Shown in pieces: positions 43,683 to 52,628 of a DNA stretch of 64,000 bases. The notes under the pieces are model-generated. The model ran no database searches and had not been told where the DNA came from. It saw nothing but the letters and a program-made list of their open reading frames with translations. The DNA is from Vicinamibacterales bacterium (GTDB taxonomy: Bacteria > Acidobacteriota > Vicinamibacteria > Vicinamibacterales > Fen-181), in the NCBI GenBank assembly GCA_036504215.1, contig DASXVO010000059.1, forward strand, positions 264,765 through 328,764, written 5' to 3'. How positions within the stretch are numbered: the stretch's first letter is position 1; each line of letters starts with the position of its first letter. The position numbers and the translations under genes were made by a program.

Positions 43683-45343
43683 TCAGCCCCTCCGCTCACC
43701 TCCGTGCCGGCCGCCATGCCGGCCTGCTCATCCCGTTGTTCTCGATGCCCTCGCGTCAGAGCTGGGGCATTGGCGAGATCGGTGACATCCCGCTGATGGC
43801 CGCCTGGCTCCGCGGGGCGCACCAGGACCTCCTGCAGTTGCTGCCGATCAACGAGATGGCCGTGGGGCAGCGATCGCCGTACTCGGCGATGACGGCGATG
43901 GCAATCGATCCGATCTTCATCAGCGTGCATGCGGTCGAGGAATTCCGGGCGATCGGCGGGGAGGCCGGGATGACGCCCGATTGGCGCGACCGCCTGATGG
44001 CGGCCCGCCGGGCGCCAGCCATCGACCACGCGACCGTGCGGAGCGTGAAGGCGGAAGCCCTCCGGGCCGCCTTCGCGCGGTTCAAACGCGAGCACTGGGC
44101 GCCCGCATCGTCGCGCGCGGCCGCTCTCCGCGCCTGGAGCGAGGACCAGTCGTGGTGGCTCTCCGACTACGCTTTGTATCGGGCGCTCCGCGCCGCCGAC
44201 CGCGATCGGCCGTGGCTGGAGTGGCCCACGGCGCTGCGCGATCGAGAGCCGGGAGCGCTCGCACTCGCCCGCCGGGACCTGCGCGACGAGATCCTCTACC
44301 GCCAGTGGCTCCAATGGATCGCAGACACGCAGTGGTGCGAAGCCAAGGAGCTGGCGCGGCCCGTTTCGCTCATGGGCGATCTGCCCTTCATGGTCGACGG
44401 CGACAGCGCTGACGTCTGGGCCAACGCGGAGGCGTTTCGACTCGACGCGTCGGTGGGCGCGCCGCCCGACGCGTTCAGCGTGACTGGCCAGAACTGGGGG
44501 ATGCCCGCGTATCGCTGGGACGTGATGCAACGCCAGGACTACCGGTGGCTGCGCGAACGCGCGCGCCGGAGCGCGGCAATCTTCGACGGCTACCGCGTCG
44601 ACCATCTCGTCGGTTTCTACCGCACGTACCAATTCCCTCTGGACGGCAGCCCGGCTCACTTCTCGCCGGCCCTCGAAGATGAGCAGTTGCGCCTCGGCGA
44701 AACCGTGCTGACGATCTTCGCCGAGCCTGGCGCGCGCATCATCGCCGAGGATCTCGGCACCGTGCCGGACTTCGTGAGGGCTTCGCTCGCGCGGCTGGAC
44801 GTGCCCGGCTACAAGGTCTTCCGCTGGGAGCGCCATTGGTCGAAGGATGGCCAGCCCTACCGCGATCCGGCCGCATATCCGGCCTCATCCGTGGCCACCT
44901 CCGGTACGCACGATACCGAGCCGACGGCGGCTTGGTGGGACGGCCTCGACGACGTGGAGCGCAGGAAGGTGCTCGAGGCGCCTGGAGTGGCCGAGCGCCT
45001 GGCGGCAGCGGGCGGGCGGGACGCCCGTCCCACTCAGTCATCGCAGGACACCGGATCCACGCAGGCCTTCACGCCCGCCCTGCGCGACATCTTCCTCGAA
45101 GTCCTGTTCGCGTCCGGGTCCGACTTCCTGCTCCTGCCGATCCAGGATGTGTTCGGATGGCGCGACCGCATCAACGTGCCCGGGAGCCAGGGCGACCGCA
45201 ATTGGACCTGGCGCCTGCCCTGGCCAATCGACGATCTGGCGTCCCAACCGGACGCGCGTGAACGATGTCGGGCCCTCCGTGCCTGGACGGAGCGCTGCTC
45301 GCGGCAGATCACAGCTTTTGGTGCGCCGGACCGAAAACTGTAA
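43673..45343 (+). CDS. malQ: 4-alpha-glucanotransferase (GH77)
   Basis: 556 residues from ATG 43673; ATG 43679, which forms ATGA with the previous stop, is equally good. The nucleophile Asp is in YRVDHLVGF (about residue 310), the acid/base Glu in IIAEDLGTV (about 357) and the third carboxylate in GTHDTE (about 412). SWGIGEIGD near the N-terminus and IQDVFGWRDRINVPG near the C-terminus are family hallmarks. It disproportionates maltodextrins and glycogen fragments. A repeat-derived insertion of ~20 residues (GGRDARPTQSSQDTG) around residue 450 holds a GGGACG/CGTCCC palindrome and is absent from typical MalQ. Confidence 0.92.
   Translation: MPMISPSAHLRAGRHAGLLIPLFSMPSRQSWGIGEIGDIPLMAAWLRGAHQDLLQLLPINEMAVGQRSPYSAMTAMAIDPIFISVHAVEEFRAIGGEAGMTPDWRDRLMAARRAPAIDHATVRSVKAEALRAAFARFKREHWAPASSRAAALRAWSEDQSWWLSDYALYRALRAADRDRPWLEWPTALRDREPGALALARRDLRDEILYRQWLQWIADTQWCEAKELARPVSLMGDLPFMVDGDSADVWANAEAFRLDASVGAPPDAFSVTGQNWGMPAYRWDVMQRQDYRWLRERARRSAAIFDGYRVDHLVGFYRTYQFPLDGSPAHFSPALEDEQLRLGETVLTIFAEPGARIIAEDLGTVPDFVRASLARLDVPGYKVFRWERHWSKDGQPYRDPAAYPASSVATSGTHDTEPTAAWWDGLDDVERRKVLEAPGVAERLAAAGGRDARPTQSSQDTGSTQAFTPALRDIFLEVLFASGSDFLLLPIQDVFGWRDRINVPGSQGDRNWTWRLPWPIDDLASQPDARERCRALRAWTERCSRQITAFGAPDRKL
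45014..45027. repeat. GGGACG/CGTCCC palindrome inside malQ, copy 2
   Basis: GGGACGCCCGTCCC is a 14-bp inverted repeat with a 2-base centre. It lies in the stretch of malQ that encodes the extra GGRDARPTQ residues. The same arms occur upstream of the ADOP gene at 5367-5385. Confidence 0.5.
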
Positions 45344-45346
45344 CCA

Positions 45347-45378
45347 CCCGCTCGCGGGCCCCGGCCTGCCCTTTTTTT
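45347..45378 (+). terminator. Weak hairpin plus T7 tract after malQ
   Basis: A short GC-rich stem (CCCGC at 45347-45351, GCGGG at 45354-45358) and a further GGGC/GCCC pair are followed by seven T residues at 45372-45378. The stem is weak, but the T run right after the stop suggests an intrinsic terminator. Confidence 0.4.
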
Positions 45379-45471
45379 CGATCGCCTGAAATCTCCTGTT
45401 TTCAGTCAGCTTCGCCTTGTCTTCGCGCCTCGACCTTGGAGCCGGTCTTGCACAACGTCCGTTCGGTTCCA

Positions 45472-47049
45472 ATGCCCGGACCTATGAACACTTCATTCTT
45501 CGACGATGGATTCGGACGACGGTCTCGCGGAACGGACGCTGACGGCGTCCAGACGGAATCACTCCGCCTGTGTCGCGAGTTGTCCGATTCCCCGACGACC
45601 GAAGCAGCGCTCGTCGAACGAGCGGGCCGCCTCGCCGGCTTCTCGCACCCGGCGTTTCCCGCGGTCAGGCGGATCGAGCGCGTGCAGGCACCGTCCGGCG
45701 GTCTTGTGATCGTCGCGGATGCCGTCGGGGGAGTGAGGCTGTCGGACGTGCTGCGTGGAGCCGAAAGGCGATGGGCCGAGCCGAACCACGACGCGGCCGT
45801 CGAAGTGGTCCGCCAGGTGACCGCCGCGATTGCGGCGCTCCATCGCCATTCACGTGACCTGGCCCACGGCGCGATCGGCCCCGAGCGAATTGTCCTCGGG
45901 CCCGACGGCAGGTCATCGGTCGTCGATGGCGTCCTCGGTCCGGCTCTCGAGGGCCTGCAGAAGGGACGCACGCCGCTCTGGACGCAGTTCCGGGTGCCCG
46001 TCCCCTCGGTCGCCGGTTTCGCGCGATTCGATCAACTGACTGACGTGATGCAGATCGGCGTGCTCGCGCTCGCGCTCGTGAGCGGCAGGCTGCTGGGCCG
46101 CGACGAGTTCCCACGCAGCCTGTTGGACCTGCTCGCACAGGCGTCGACGGCCGATCCCTTGACGGCACGTCCGGTGCTGTCGCGGTCGATGCGTTCGTGG
46201 ATCACGCGGACGTTCCAGCTCGAGCCGCGTTCGTCGTTCCGCACGGCGATCGAGGCGGAGTCCGCGCTGACCGAGATCCTCGGGCGAGAGCCTGGCTGCA
46301 GGCCGTCGCCCGCCGCTGTTCGGCAGTACCTCGAGGCCTGCCTGCCCGAATCGAACGCGGCGCCGACACCGGCCGAGGACGACGGCCGCGCGGGAGCGCC
46401 GCCACGCGACGGGCGTCGCGGCGAGTCGGCCAGCGAGACCGCCCGCCAGGCCGAGCGGTTCGCGACCGTCCGGATCTTCAACGCGACGGTGCCTCATCCG
46501 AAGCCGACCGCCTCGCGCACGGTGGCGATGCTGCCGGCTGCGGCCCCCGCCGCCTCGTCAGCCCTGGACAGACGGGCCACGCGGGCGGTCAGGACCGGCG
46601 CGGTGTCTCTCGATGCCCTTCAGTCGGTCTTCCGCTGGATGGCCGGGCAGATGTCGTGGTTGAACTGGATGTCGGTACGCGCGGCGCTCCGTGTCGCCGT
46701 GGTCGCGTGCGGGCTGATGGCGCTGTTCGGCGTCACCTACCTCGGCGCACGCGGATACCTCGGGTTGTCCGGGATCGCGGGCGGCACCGGCACCCTGGTC
46801 GTCGAGTCACGACCCTCCGGCGCCAGCCTGATCGTGGATGGCTTTGCCAAGGGAGCGACTCCGGCCACGCTTCAATTGAGCGCCGGCGACCACACGATTG
46901 CGCTCCACACATCGCGCGGCACCACGCTCGTTCCAGTGACCGTCGTCGCCGGGACGCGCAAGGTCGAGCGCGTCGAGATTCGCCAGCGTGGCCGCTCTCC
47001 GAAGTCGGGATTGACGCCAGCATTGCCTGCGGCTCGACTCCAGCAGTAG
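45472..47049 (+). CDS. Degenerate protein-kinase-like protein with C-terminal PEGA domain
   Basis: 525 residues from ATG 45472 (or 45484). Residues 20-270 follow a protein kinase layout. LAHGAIGPERIVLGPDG stands where HRDLKPENIL should be, and VVDGVLG where DFG should be, so catalytic Asp/Lys residues are missing and it is probably a pseudokinase. A low-complexity linker (about 300-390) precedes a membrane helix near 410-430 (VAVVACGLMALFGVTYLGARG). A PEGA domain follows (GTLVVESRPSGASLIVDG and GDHTIALHTSRG). The kinase part would be cytoplasmic and PEGA outside, a sensor-like layout. Function unknown. A related, shorter protein is encoded at 47861. Confidence 0.75.
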   Translation: MPGPMNTSFFDDGFGRRSRGTDADGVQTESLRLCRELSDSPTTEAALVERAGRLAGFSHPAFPAVRRIERVQAPSGGLVIVADAVGGVRLSDVLRGAERRWAEPNHDAAVEVVRQVTAAIAALHRHSRDLAHGAIGPERIVLGPDGRSSVVDGVLGPALEGLQKGRTPLWTQFRVPVPSVAGFARFDQLTDVMQIGVLALALVSGRLLGRDEFPRSLLDLLAQASTADPLTARPVLSRSMRSWITRTFQLEPRSSFRTAIEAESALTEILGREPGCRPSPAAVRQYLEACLPESNAAPTPAEDDGRAGAPPRDGRRGESASETARQAERFATVRIFNATVPHPKPTASRTVAMLPAAAPAASSALDRRATRAVRTGAVSLDALQSVFRWMAGQMSWLNWMSVRAALRVAVVACGLMALFGVTYLGARGYLGLSGIAGGTGTLVVESRPSGASLIVDGFAKGATPATLQLSAGDHTIALHTSRGTTLVPVTVVAGTRKVERVEIRQRGRSPKSGLTPALPAARLQQ

Positions 47050-47090
47050 CATGGTCCTTTGCGGGTCCACCGCCAAAGGAGAGTCGAGCC

Positions 47091-47684
47091 ATGAAGCGTT
47101 TGCTGCCGCTCGTCCTGTTCGCCGCACTCCTGGCCCTGCCTGCCGCCGCGCAGACCGCACCGCCGGCCGGCGCCGCGGCGCCGAGCCCCGACGGTTTCAC
47201 CAAGATCATCAAGACCTCGTTCGACGGCATCACGCGGTTCCTCGCCGCGTCGGCCGAGAAGATGCCCGAGGCGCAGTTCGGGTTCAAGCCGACGCCCGAG
47301 GTTCGGAGCTTCGGGGAGATCCTCGGCCACGTCGCGAACTCGCAGTTCAGCTACTGTGCGCGGATCAAGGGCGAGAAGAACCCGAACGAGGGCAATGACA
47401 TCGAGAAGAAGACGGCCAAGGCGGACCTCGTCAAGGCGCTGAACGACTCGATCACGTACTGCTCCACGGCGTATGCCGACATGACCGACGCGAAGGCGCT
47501 CGAATTGCTGCCCGTGCCGCCCGCGCCGGCTGGCGTGGCCGCGAACCGACCCGCCCCGGCGCCGGCTCCCAAGGTCAGGCTGCTACTCGGCAACATCACC
47601 CACGACTGGGAGCACTACGGCAACCTGGTGACCTATATGCGGCTCAAGGGCATCGTGCCGCCGTCGAGCGAGCCCAGGCGCTAG
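47091..47684 (+). CDS. Secreted DinB-like protein
   Basis: 197 residues from ATG 47091 with AAAGGAG upstream. It has a signal peptide (RLLPLVLFAALLALPAAAQ). The rest is an all-alpha DinB/DUF664-type four-helix bundle (FLAASAEKMPEAQFGFKPTP, GEILGHVANSQFSYC, NITHDWEHYGNLVTYMRL). Its three His positions (HVANSQ, THDWEH) match the DinB metal site. Exported DinB-like proteins are frequent in Acidobacteriota and are suspected thiol-dependent or metal-binding enzymes. The substrate is unknown. Confidence 0.85.
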   Translation: MKRLLPLVLFAALLALPAAAQTAPPAGAAAPSPDGFTKIIKTSFDGITRFLAASAEKMPEAQFGFKPTPEVRSFGEILGHVANSQFSYCARIKGEKNPNEGNDIEKKTAKADLVKALNDSITYCSTAYADMTDAKALELLPVPPAPAGVAANRPAPAPAPKVRLLLGNITHDWEHYGNLVTYMRLKGIVPPSSEPRR

Positions 47685-47860
47685 CGGCGTTTGTTGGCCC
47701 AAGTAAGTTCTACACACTGCATTGACGCGATGCGGCCGTGAGCGTCCGGGCCTCGGCCGCCCGGTCGCCGCCCGGCTCGCGATCCCACAGGATTTCCGAC
47801 ACTCTCACGTACCGCCGCGATCGTCCGCGGCTGGCGTGTCTTTCGCTCTGATCGTGCGGC

Positions 47861-48607
47861 GTGAGGGAGGGCTTTCCCGTCAGCATCGCCGACCTCGTGG
47901 CGTCGGGACAGCGGCCGAGCCCGGCGGAAGCGGTCGCGGTCGTCCTCGAAATCTGTACGCAGGTCGTCTGTCACGAGCCCAGCCACGCGGTTGCGCGTCC
48001 CATCTCCTCGAAGACGACATTCCTCGACCCGAGCGGCGCCGTGATCGTCGCCGGTGGAGCGCCCGGGGAAGACGACCAGACCGTGCCCCTGCTGGGGCAC
48101 CTGTTGCGTGAGATGCTCCCTGGGTACGACGGGGACGAGGCCGTGCCACCCAGGCTCCGGGAGATTGTCTCGGAGACCACGCGGGCCGGGCTGGCGTCGC
48201 GGGCAAGGTATCGCTCGGTAACCCTGCTGGCTTCGGCGCTCGCGCGCCTCGGCCCGAACCAGCGCCACGCGGCGGTTCGGGCGCTCTACGAGCGCTGTCG
48301 CACCGCGGCGGCGAGACCGGGCGAGGAGACCGGCGGCCAGCCGCGCGTTGAGACCGCACGGCCTCCGCAGCGGGGTCGCCGCCCGTCGGCTCGCCGGCGG
48401 GCGGCCACGGCGGCATTCGTCGGTGTGCCGCTCCTGATGCTCATGGGCGCTGGCGCTGCCTACTGGTGGTCCGACGAGCATCCCACGAGGCTGCCTCAGC
48501 GGCCCGGCCTCACGCGTCCCCAACTCACCGCACCGCACGGCCAACCTGGACGGGAGCTGTTGCAGGCGCCGATCCAGGCCCCGGCGCGATCCGCCCGCAG
48601 GTCATAG
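47861..48607 (+). CDS. Kinase-like membrane-anchored hypothetical protein
   Basis: 248 residues from GTG 47861; the start is uncertain and there is no strong ribosome-binding site. SGQRPSPAEAVAVVLEI and FLDPSGAVIVAGG resemble the alpha-C and catalytic-loop regions of the degenerate kinase at 45472, but the N-lobe is absent. A basic linker (about 155-180) leads to a membrane helix (about 182-200, AFVGVPLLMLMGAGAAYWW) and a Pro-rich tail of about 45 residues. It may be a trimmed partner of the 45472 protein. No function can be assigned. Confidence 0.6.
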   Translation: MREGFPVSIADLVASGQRPSPAEAVAVVLEICTQVVCHEPSHAVARPISSKTTFLDPSGAVIVAGGAPGEDDQTVPLLGHLLREMLPGYDGDEAVPPRLREIVSETTRAGLASRARYRSVTLLASALARLGPNQRHAAVRALYERCRTAAARPGEETGGQPRVETARPPQRGRRPSARRRAATAAFVGVPLLMLMGAGAAYWWSDEHPTRLPQRPGLTRPQLTAPHGQPGRELLQAPIQAPARSARRS

Positions 48608-48642
48608 ACGCCCCATTCGCCTTTTCGATACACTGACCCCGC

Positions 48643-49896
48643 ATGCGTTGTCCAGCGGCCAGCCGGTTCTGTTTCGGCCTCGCTCTGCTTCTCGGCGTCT
48701 CAGGGTGTGTTCAGGACGCCGAACGGCCGCGATCCGGGCGGCCCGACATCTTCCTGGTATCGGACACCGAGACGATCGAGGGGCGGATTCCGCGCGCGGC
48801 AACGCTGGCGAGCCTGCTCCACGACGTCCGCCTGCGCGACGATCTCGTCCAGCGGATGGTCGCCCTCTCGAACGCGCTCTTCGACCCGCGACGCCTCAAG
48901 GCCGACAACCGGTACCGTCTCGAACGCACGGTGGACGGCCTGCTCCGCAGCTTCGAGTGCCAGATCGACACTGACCGGTTTCTGCGGATCGTCGGCCAGT
49001 CCGACGAGCGGCCGGTGGAGCTGAAGGCCGAGTTGGTCGCGTATCACAAGCAGCGCGCCCTCGTCTCGCTTCGCGGGGAGATCAACGAGTTCGCACCATC
49101 CCTCTTCGCGGCCATGGAAGAAGCCGGGGAAGGTCCGGACCTGTCCGTCGAACTGGCGGACATCTTCGGTGGCGAGATCGATTTCAACTCGGAACTGCAG
49201 CCAGGTGACGAGTTCAGTCTGACCTTCGAGAAGATCTATCGGGAGGGTCAGTTCTCGGGCTACGGCGGCATTCTGGCGGCCGAGTTCAGCAACAGCGGGC
49301 GGGTGCTCAGGGCGGTCCGCTATACGCTGCCCGGCGGCAAGCCCGGTTACTACGACGCCGACGGGCGGTCGTTGCGGCGGTTCTTCCTGAAATCCCCGCT
49401 GAAGTTCGCGGCGTCGGTCAGTTCCGGGTTCTCCAGGGCCCGCCAGCATCCGATCCTCCGCATCGTACGGCCGCATTTTGGCGTGGACTACCGGGCGCCA
49501 GCCGGCGCGCCGGTCGTCGCGGTGGCGAACGGGACAGTCGTGGCGGCGGGCTGGAGCGGGGAGGCCGGCCGGCTCATTCACTTGCGGCACGCCAGCGGGT
49601 ACGAAACGCTCTACATGCACCTGGCATCGATCTCGGCCGGCGTGCGGGTCGGCGCGCACGTGAGCCAGGGAGACGTTATCGGCCGGGTGGGGATGACCGG
49701 CCTGGCGACCGGCCCCCACCTCGACTACCGCGTGAAGAAGGGCGGCAGCTATCTCAACCCGCTGGTCGTGCACCGGTCGCTACCGCCAGGCGAACCGATT
49801 CCCCCGGCACTTCTCGCGCAGTTCAGGACCGCACGCGACCGAGTGCTGGCGTGGCTCGTGCCCTCCACCCGGGCGGCGACGGCCGACGGCCACTGA
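48643..49896 (+). CDS. M23 family peptidase, lipoprotein (LytM-type)
   Basis: 417 residues. The signal peptide ends in LLGVSGC, a lipobox with the lipid-carrying Cys near residue 22. A long middle region (about 40-250, with a LysM/OapA-like segment FNSELQPGDEFSLTFEKIY) leads to the M23 domain. Zinc ligands lie in RPHFGVDYRAPAG (His, Asp) and GPHLDYRVKKGG (His-x-Asp), with the catalytic-side His in YMHLASI. All active-site residues are present, so it probably cleaves peptidoglycan cross-bridges. A role in envelope growth is likely. Confidence 0.88.
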   Translation: MRCPAASRFCFGLALLLGVSGCVQDAERPRSGRPDIFLVSDTETIEGRIPRAATLASLLHDVRLRDDLVQRMVALSNALFDPRRLKADNRYRLERTVDGLLRSFECQIDTDRFLRIVGQSDERPVELKAELVAYHKQRALVSLRGEINEFAPSLFAAMEEAGEGPDLSVELADIFGGEIDFNSELQPGDEFSLTFEKIYREGQFSGYGGILAAEFSNSGRVLRAVRYTLPGGKPGYYDADGRSLRRFFLKSPLKFAASVSSGFSRARQHPILRIVRPHFGVDYRAPAGAPVVAVANGTVVAAGWSGEAGRLIHLRHASGYETLYMHLASISAGVRVGAHVSQGDVIGRVGMTGLATGPHLDYRVKKGGSYLNPLVVHRSLPPGEPIPPALLAQFRTARDRVLAWLVPSTRAATADGH

Positions 49897-49969
49897 TTCG
49901 GAATCGGCCGGCCATTCAACGGCCTCGCGGGTTGGCGCGTCTTCAGGAAGACTTCACGAAGCCTCACTT

Positions 49970-49995
49970 GCCTAACGTCATTTGGTTCGTTAGGC
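49970..49995. other. Perfect 8-bp inverted repeat GCCTAACG/CGTTAGGC
   Basis: GCCTAACG (49970-49977) and CGTTAGGC (49988-49995) flank a 10-base AT-rich loop in the gap after the M23 gene. The arms match the outer core boxes of integron attC sites, but the element is far too short for attC. It is followed by a second small hairpin (GGCCG 50004-50008, CGGCC 50015-50019). Termination of the M23 transcript is the simplest reading. Confidence 0.5.
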
Positions 49996-50050
49996 TATTC
50001 AGCGGCCGTTTATTCGGCCCCGCCCCGTGTTCAGGCGTGTAACCCTCTGC

Positions 50051-50071
50051 GCGACCCGACGTGCGGGTCGC
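50051..50071 (+). other. Leader hairpin before the DUF1015 gene
   Basis: GCGACCCG (50051-50058) and CGGGTCGC (50064-50071) pair perfectly around a 5-base loop, ending 17 bases before the start codon. A similar GC hairpin precedes serC. It could affect translation. Confidence 0.45.
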
Positions 50072-50088
50072 CCGCCGCGAGCCAACAG

Positions 50089-51312
50089 ATGTCTACCATT
50101 CGTCCGTTCAACGCACTGAGACCACTTCCGGCAAACGTCGATCGCGTGTCGGCCGTTCCATACGACGTCGTGAACACCGAAGAAGCGCGCGCGATGGCCG
50201 CCGGCAATCCTCTGAGCTTCCTGCACGTGTCGCGCGCAGAGATCGATCTGCCCGCGGCGACGGATCCCTACTCGGATGCCGTCTACAACCGTGCGCACGC
50301 GAACTTCAACGCGCTCCGCGCGAACGCCCCGCTGGTGGTGGAGGAGACGCCCGCCGTCTACTTCTACCGTCTGAAGATGGGCGACCACTACCAGACCGGC
50401 CTGGCGGCCTGTTACTCGGTTGACGAGTACGACCGCGACTTGATCAAGAAACACGAGAAGACCCGCCGCGACAAGGAGGACGACCGGACGCGCCACATCA
50501 GCACGCTGCGGGCGCAGACGGGGCCGGTGTTCCTCACCTACCGCGCGTCGAAGAGCGTCGACGCGATGGCCGCGAAGGTGACGTCCGGAGCGCCGCTGTT
50601 CGATTTCGAATCCGCCGACAAGGTGCGCCACACGATCTGGGCAGTGACTGGCGCCGACCTCGACGCCGTGATCGAGGCCTTCGGCGAGCTGCCGTGCCTG
50701 TTCATCGCCGACGGTCACCACCGTGCGGCGAGCGCGGGCCGCACGCGGAAGTACCTCGCGGAGAAGTCGCCGGACACGAACAACGCGGAAGCGGACTGGA
50801 TGCTCGCGGTGGCGTTCCCCGACAACCAGACGCAGATCCTCCCGTACAACCGCGTGGTGAAGGACCTTGCGGGTCACACGCCCGAGACGTTCCTGGCGGA
50901 GTTGAACAAGCGCGTGTCGGTGGCCGACGGCGCGGCGACCCCGACGAAGAAGGGCGATGTGTCGATGTACCTCGACGGCCGCTGGTACGCGTTGAAGCTG
51001 CGGACGCCCGCAGGCAGCAAGGACGTCGGCAGCACGCTCGACGTCAGCCTGCTGCAGGATCAGGTTCTTTCCCCGCTGCTGAACGTCGGCGACCCGCGCA
51101 CCGACAAGCGGATCGATTTCGTCGGCGGGATTCGTGGCACCGGCGAGCTGGAGAAGCTCGTGAAGAGCGGCAAGGCGGCGATCGCGTTCTCGCTGTTCCC
51201 GGTCGGCGTGGACGACCTGATGCGGATCGCCGACGCCGGCGAGATCATGCCTCCCAAGTCCACGTGGTTCGAGCCCAAGCTTCGTGACGGTCTCCTAACC
51301 CATCTCATCTAA
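50089..51312 (+). CDS. DUF1015 family protein (SerC/SerA-associated)
   Basis: 407 residues. It opens with IRPFNALRPLPANVDRVSAVPYDVV, the family's N-terminal signature. Conserved FIADGHHRAASAGRTRKYL (about 203-221) and PYNRVVKDLAG follow. DUF1015 proteins very often neighbour serA/serC in many phyla, and here the gene starts 39 bp ahead of serA in the same orientation. The biochemical role is not established; a kinase- or hydroxyacid-related step in serine metabolism has been suggested for some relatives. I cannot verify that here. Confidence 0.9.
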   Translation: MSTIRPFNALRPLPANVDRVSAVPYDVVNTEEARAMAAGNPLSFLHVSRAEIDLPAATDPYSDAVYNRAHANFNALRANAPLVVEETPAVYFYRLKMGDHYQTGLAACYSVDEYDRDLIKKHEKTRRDKEDDRTRHISTLRAQTGPVFLTYRASKSVDAMAAKVTSGAPLFDFESADKVRHTIWAVTGADLDAVIEAFGELPCLFIADGHHRAASAGRTRKYLAEKSPDTNNAEADWMLAVAFPDNQTQILPYNRVVKDLAGHTPETFLAELNKRVSVADGAATPTKKGDVSMYLDGRWYALKLRTPAGSKDVGSTLDVSLLQDQVLSPLLNVGDPRTDKRIDFVGGIRGTGELEKLVKSGKAAIAFSLFPVGVDDLMRIADAGEIMPPKSTWFEPKLRDGLLTHLI

Positions 51313-51350
51313 CAGGACCGCGGCCGGCCGCGGACCAAGGATGCGCAGCC

Positions 51351-52619
51351 ATGAAAGTGCTCGTAGCTGACAAGTTCGAGAAGAGCGGAATCGAGGGACT
51401 GAAGGCGACCGGGTGCGAGGTCATCTTCGAACCGGACCTCAAGGACGCGACACTGACCGAGGCGATCGGCAAGACGGGTGCTGAAGTCCTCGTCGTGCGC
51501 TCCACACAGGTCACCGAGCCGATGATCGATGCGGGCAAGCTGAAGCTGATCGTCCGCGCGGGTGCCGGGTACAACACGATCGACGTGAAGGCCGCGAGCA
51601 AGCGCGGCGTCTACGTGTCGAACTGCCCCGGCAAGAACTCGATTGCCGTCGCCGAGCTGACGTTCGGGCTGATCACGGCGCTCGATCGCCGGATTCCGGA
51701 CAACGTGGCGGAGCTCGCGCGCGGCAAGTGGAACAAGAAGGAATACTCGAAGGCCAAGGGGCTCTACGGTGCCACGCTCGGCATCCTCGGCTTCGGGAAG
51801 ATCGGCCAGGAAGTGGCCAAGCGCGCGATGGCGTTCGGCATGAACCTGGTGATCTGGAGCGAGATGGGCGTCACGGTGGATCGCGACGCCATCCCGGTTG
51901 ACCTGCCGCTGCTGCTCCAGGTGCGTCCCGGTGCGGGCGCCCTCATCGAGGAGCGCATCACCGTCGTCAAGACACCCGGCGAAGTGGCGGAGAAGTGCGA
52001 CATCCTCACGATCCACCTCGCGTCGAGCCCGCTGACCAAGAACATCGTCAACGCCGACGTGCTCGGCCGCCTGAAGCCCGGCGCGTATGTGATCAACACC
52101 GCGCGTGCGGACGTGGTGGACTACAAGGCGCTGGCGAAGGTCGTGAAGGAGAAGAACGTTCGCGCGGGCGTCGACGTGTACCCCGGCGAGCCGGCGGGCG
52201 CGACGGCCGATTTCACCACCGAGATCCTCGGCCTGCCGGGCGTGTACGGGACGCACCACATCGGAGCGTCCACCGACCAGGCCCAGGAAGCCATCGCGGC
52301 CGAGACGGTCCGCATCGTCAAGACGTTCAAGGAGACCGGCCGCGTACCGAACGTCGTGAACCTGGTGAAGAAGACCCCCGCCAGCTACACGATGATCGTG
52401 CGCCACAAGGACCAGCCCGGCGTGCTGGCGTGCGTGTTCGGCAAGCTCGGGTCCGCCGGCATCAACGCCCACGAGACCGAGAACATCGTCTTCGAGAGCG
52501 CCGAGGCGGCGATTGCCCGCGTGAACATCGACAAGGAACCGCCGGCCGACATGGTCGAATCGCTCAAGACCTGCAACGGCATCATCGAAGTGAGCGTGGT
52601 CGCCCTGTCGGCGAAGTAA
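51351..52619 (+). CDS. serA: D-3-phosphoglycerate dehydrogenase
   Basis: 422 residues. The NAD-binding fold is GILGFGKIGQEVAKRAMAFG. Catalytic Arg lies in NTARADVVDY, Glu in GVDVYPGEP and His in GTHHIGAST. A C-terminal ACT domain (about 335-420, YTMIVRHKDQPGVLACVFGKLG) probably senses serine. The loop after the Rossmann start carries an extra segment (about 165-205, including LLLQVRPGAGALIEERI) not typical of SerA. It oxidises 3-phosphoglycerate to phosphohydroxypyruvate, the first step of serine synthesis. It is followed by serC after a hairpin-containing gap. Confidence 0.92.
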   Translation: MKVLVADKFEKSGIEGLKATGCEVIFEPDLKDATLTEAIGKTGAEVLVVRSTQVTEPMIDAGKLKLIVRAGAGYNTIDVKAASKRGVYVSNCPGKNSIAVAELTFGLITALDRRIPDNVAELARGKWNKKEYSKAKGLYGATLGILGFGKIGQEVAKRAMAFGMNLVIWSEMGVTVDRDAIPVDLPLLLQVRPGAGALIEERITVVKTPGEVAEKCDILTIHLASSPLTKNIVNADVLGRLKPGAYVINTARADVVDYKALAKVVKEKNVRAGVDVYPGEPAGATADFTTEILGLPGVYGTHHIGASTDQAQEAIAAETVRIVKTFKETGRVPNVVNLVKKTPASYTMIVRHKDQPGVLACVFGKLGSAGINAHETENIVFESAEAAIARVNIDKEPPADMVESLKTCNGIIEVSVVALSAK

Positions 52620-52628
52620 TCACTGTCG

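Noticed and set aside
49970..49995. Integron attC site
   Set aside because: The core boxes match, but total length is 26 bases with no inner boxes. No integrase or cassette array is nearby.
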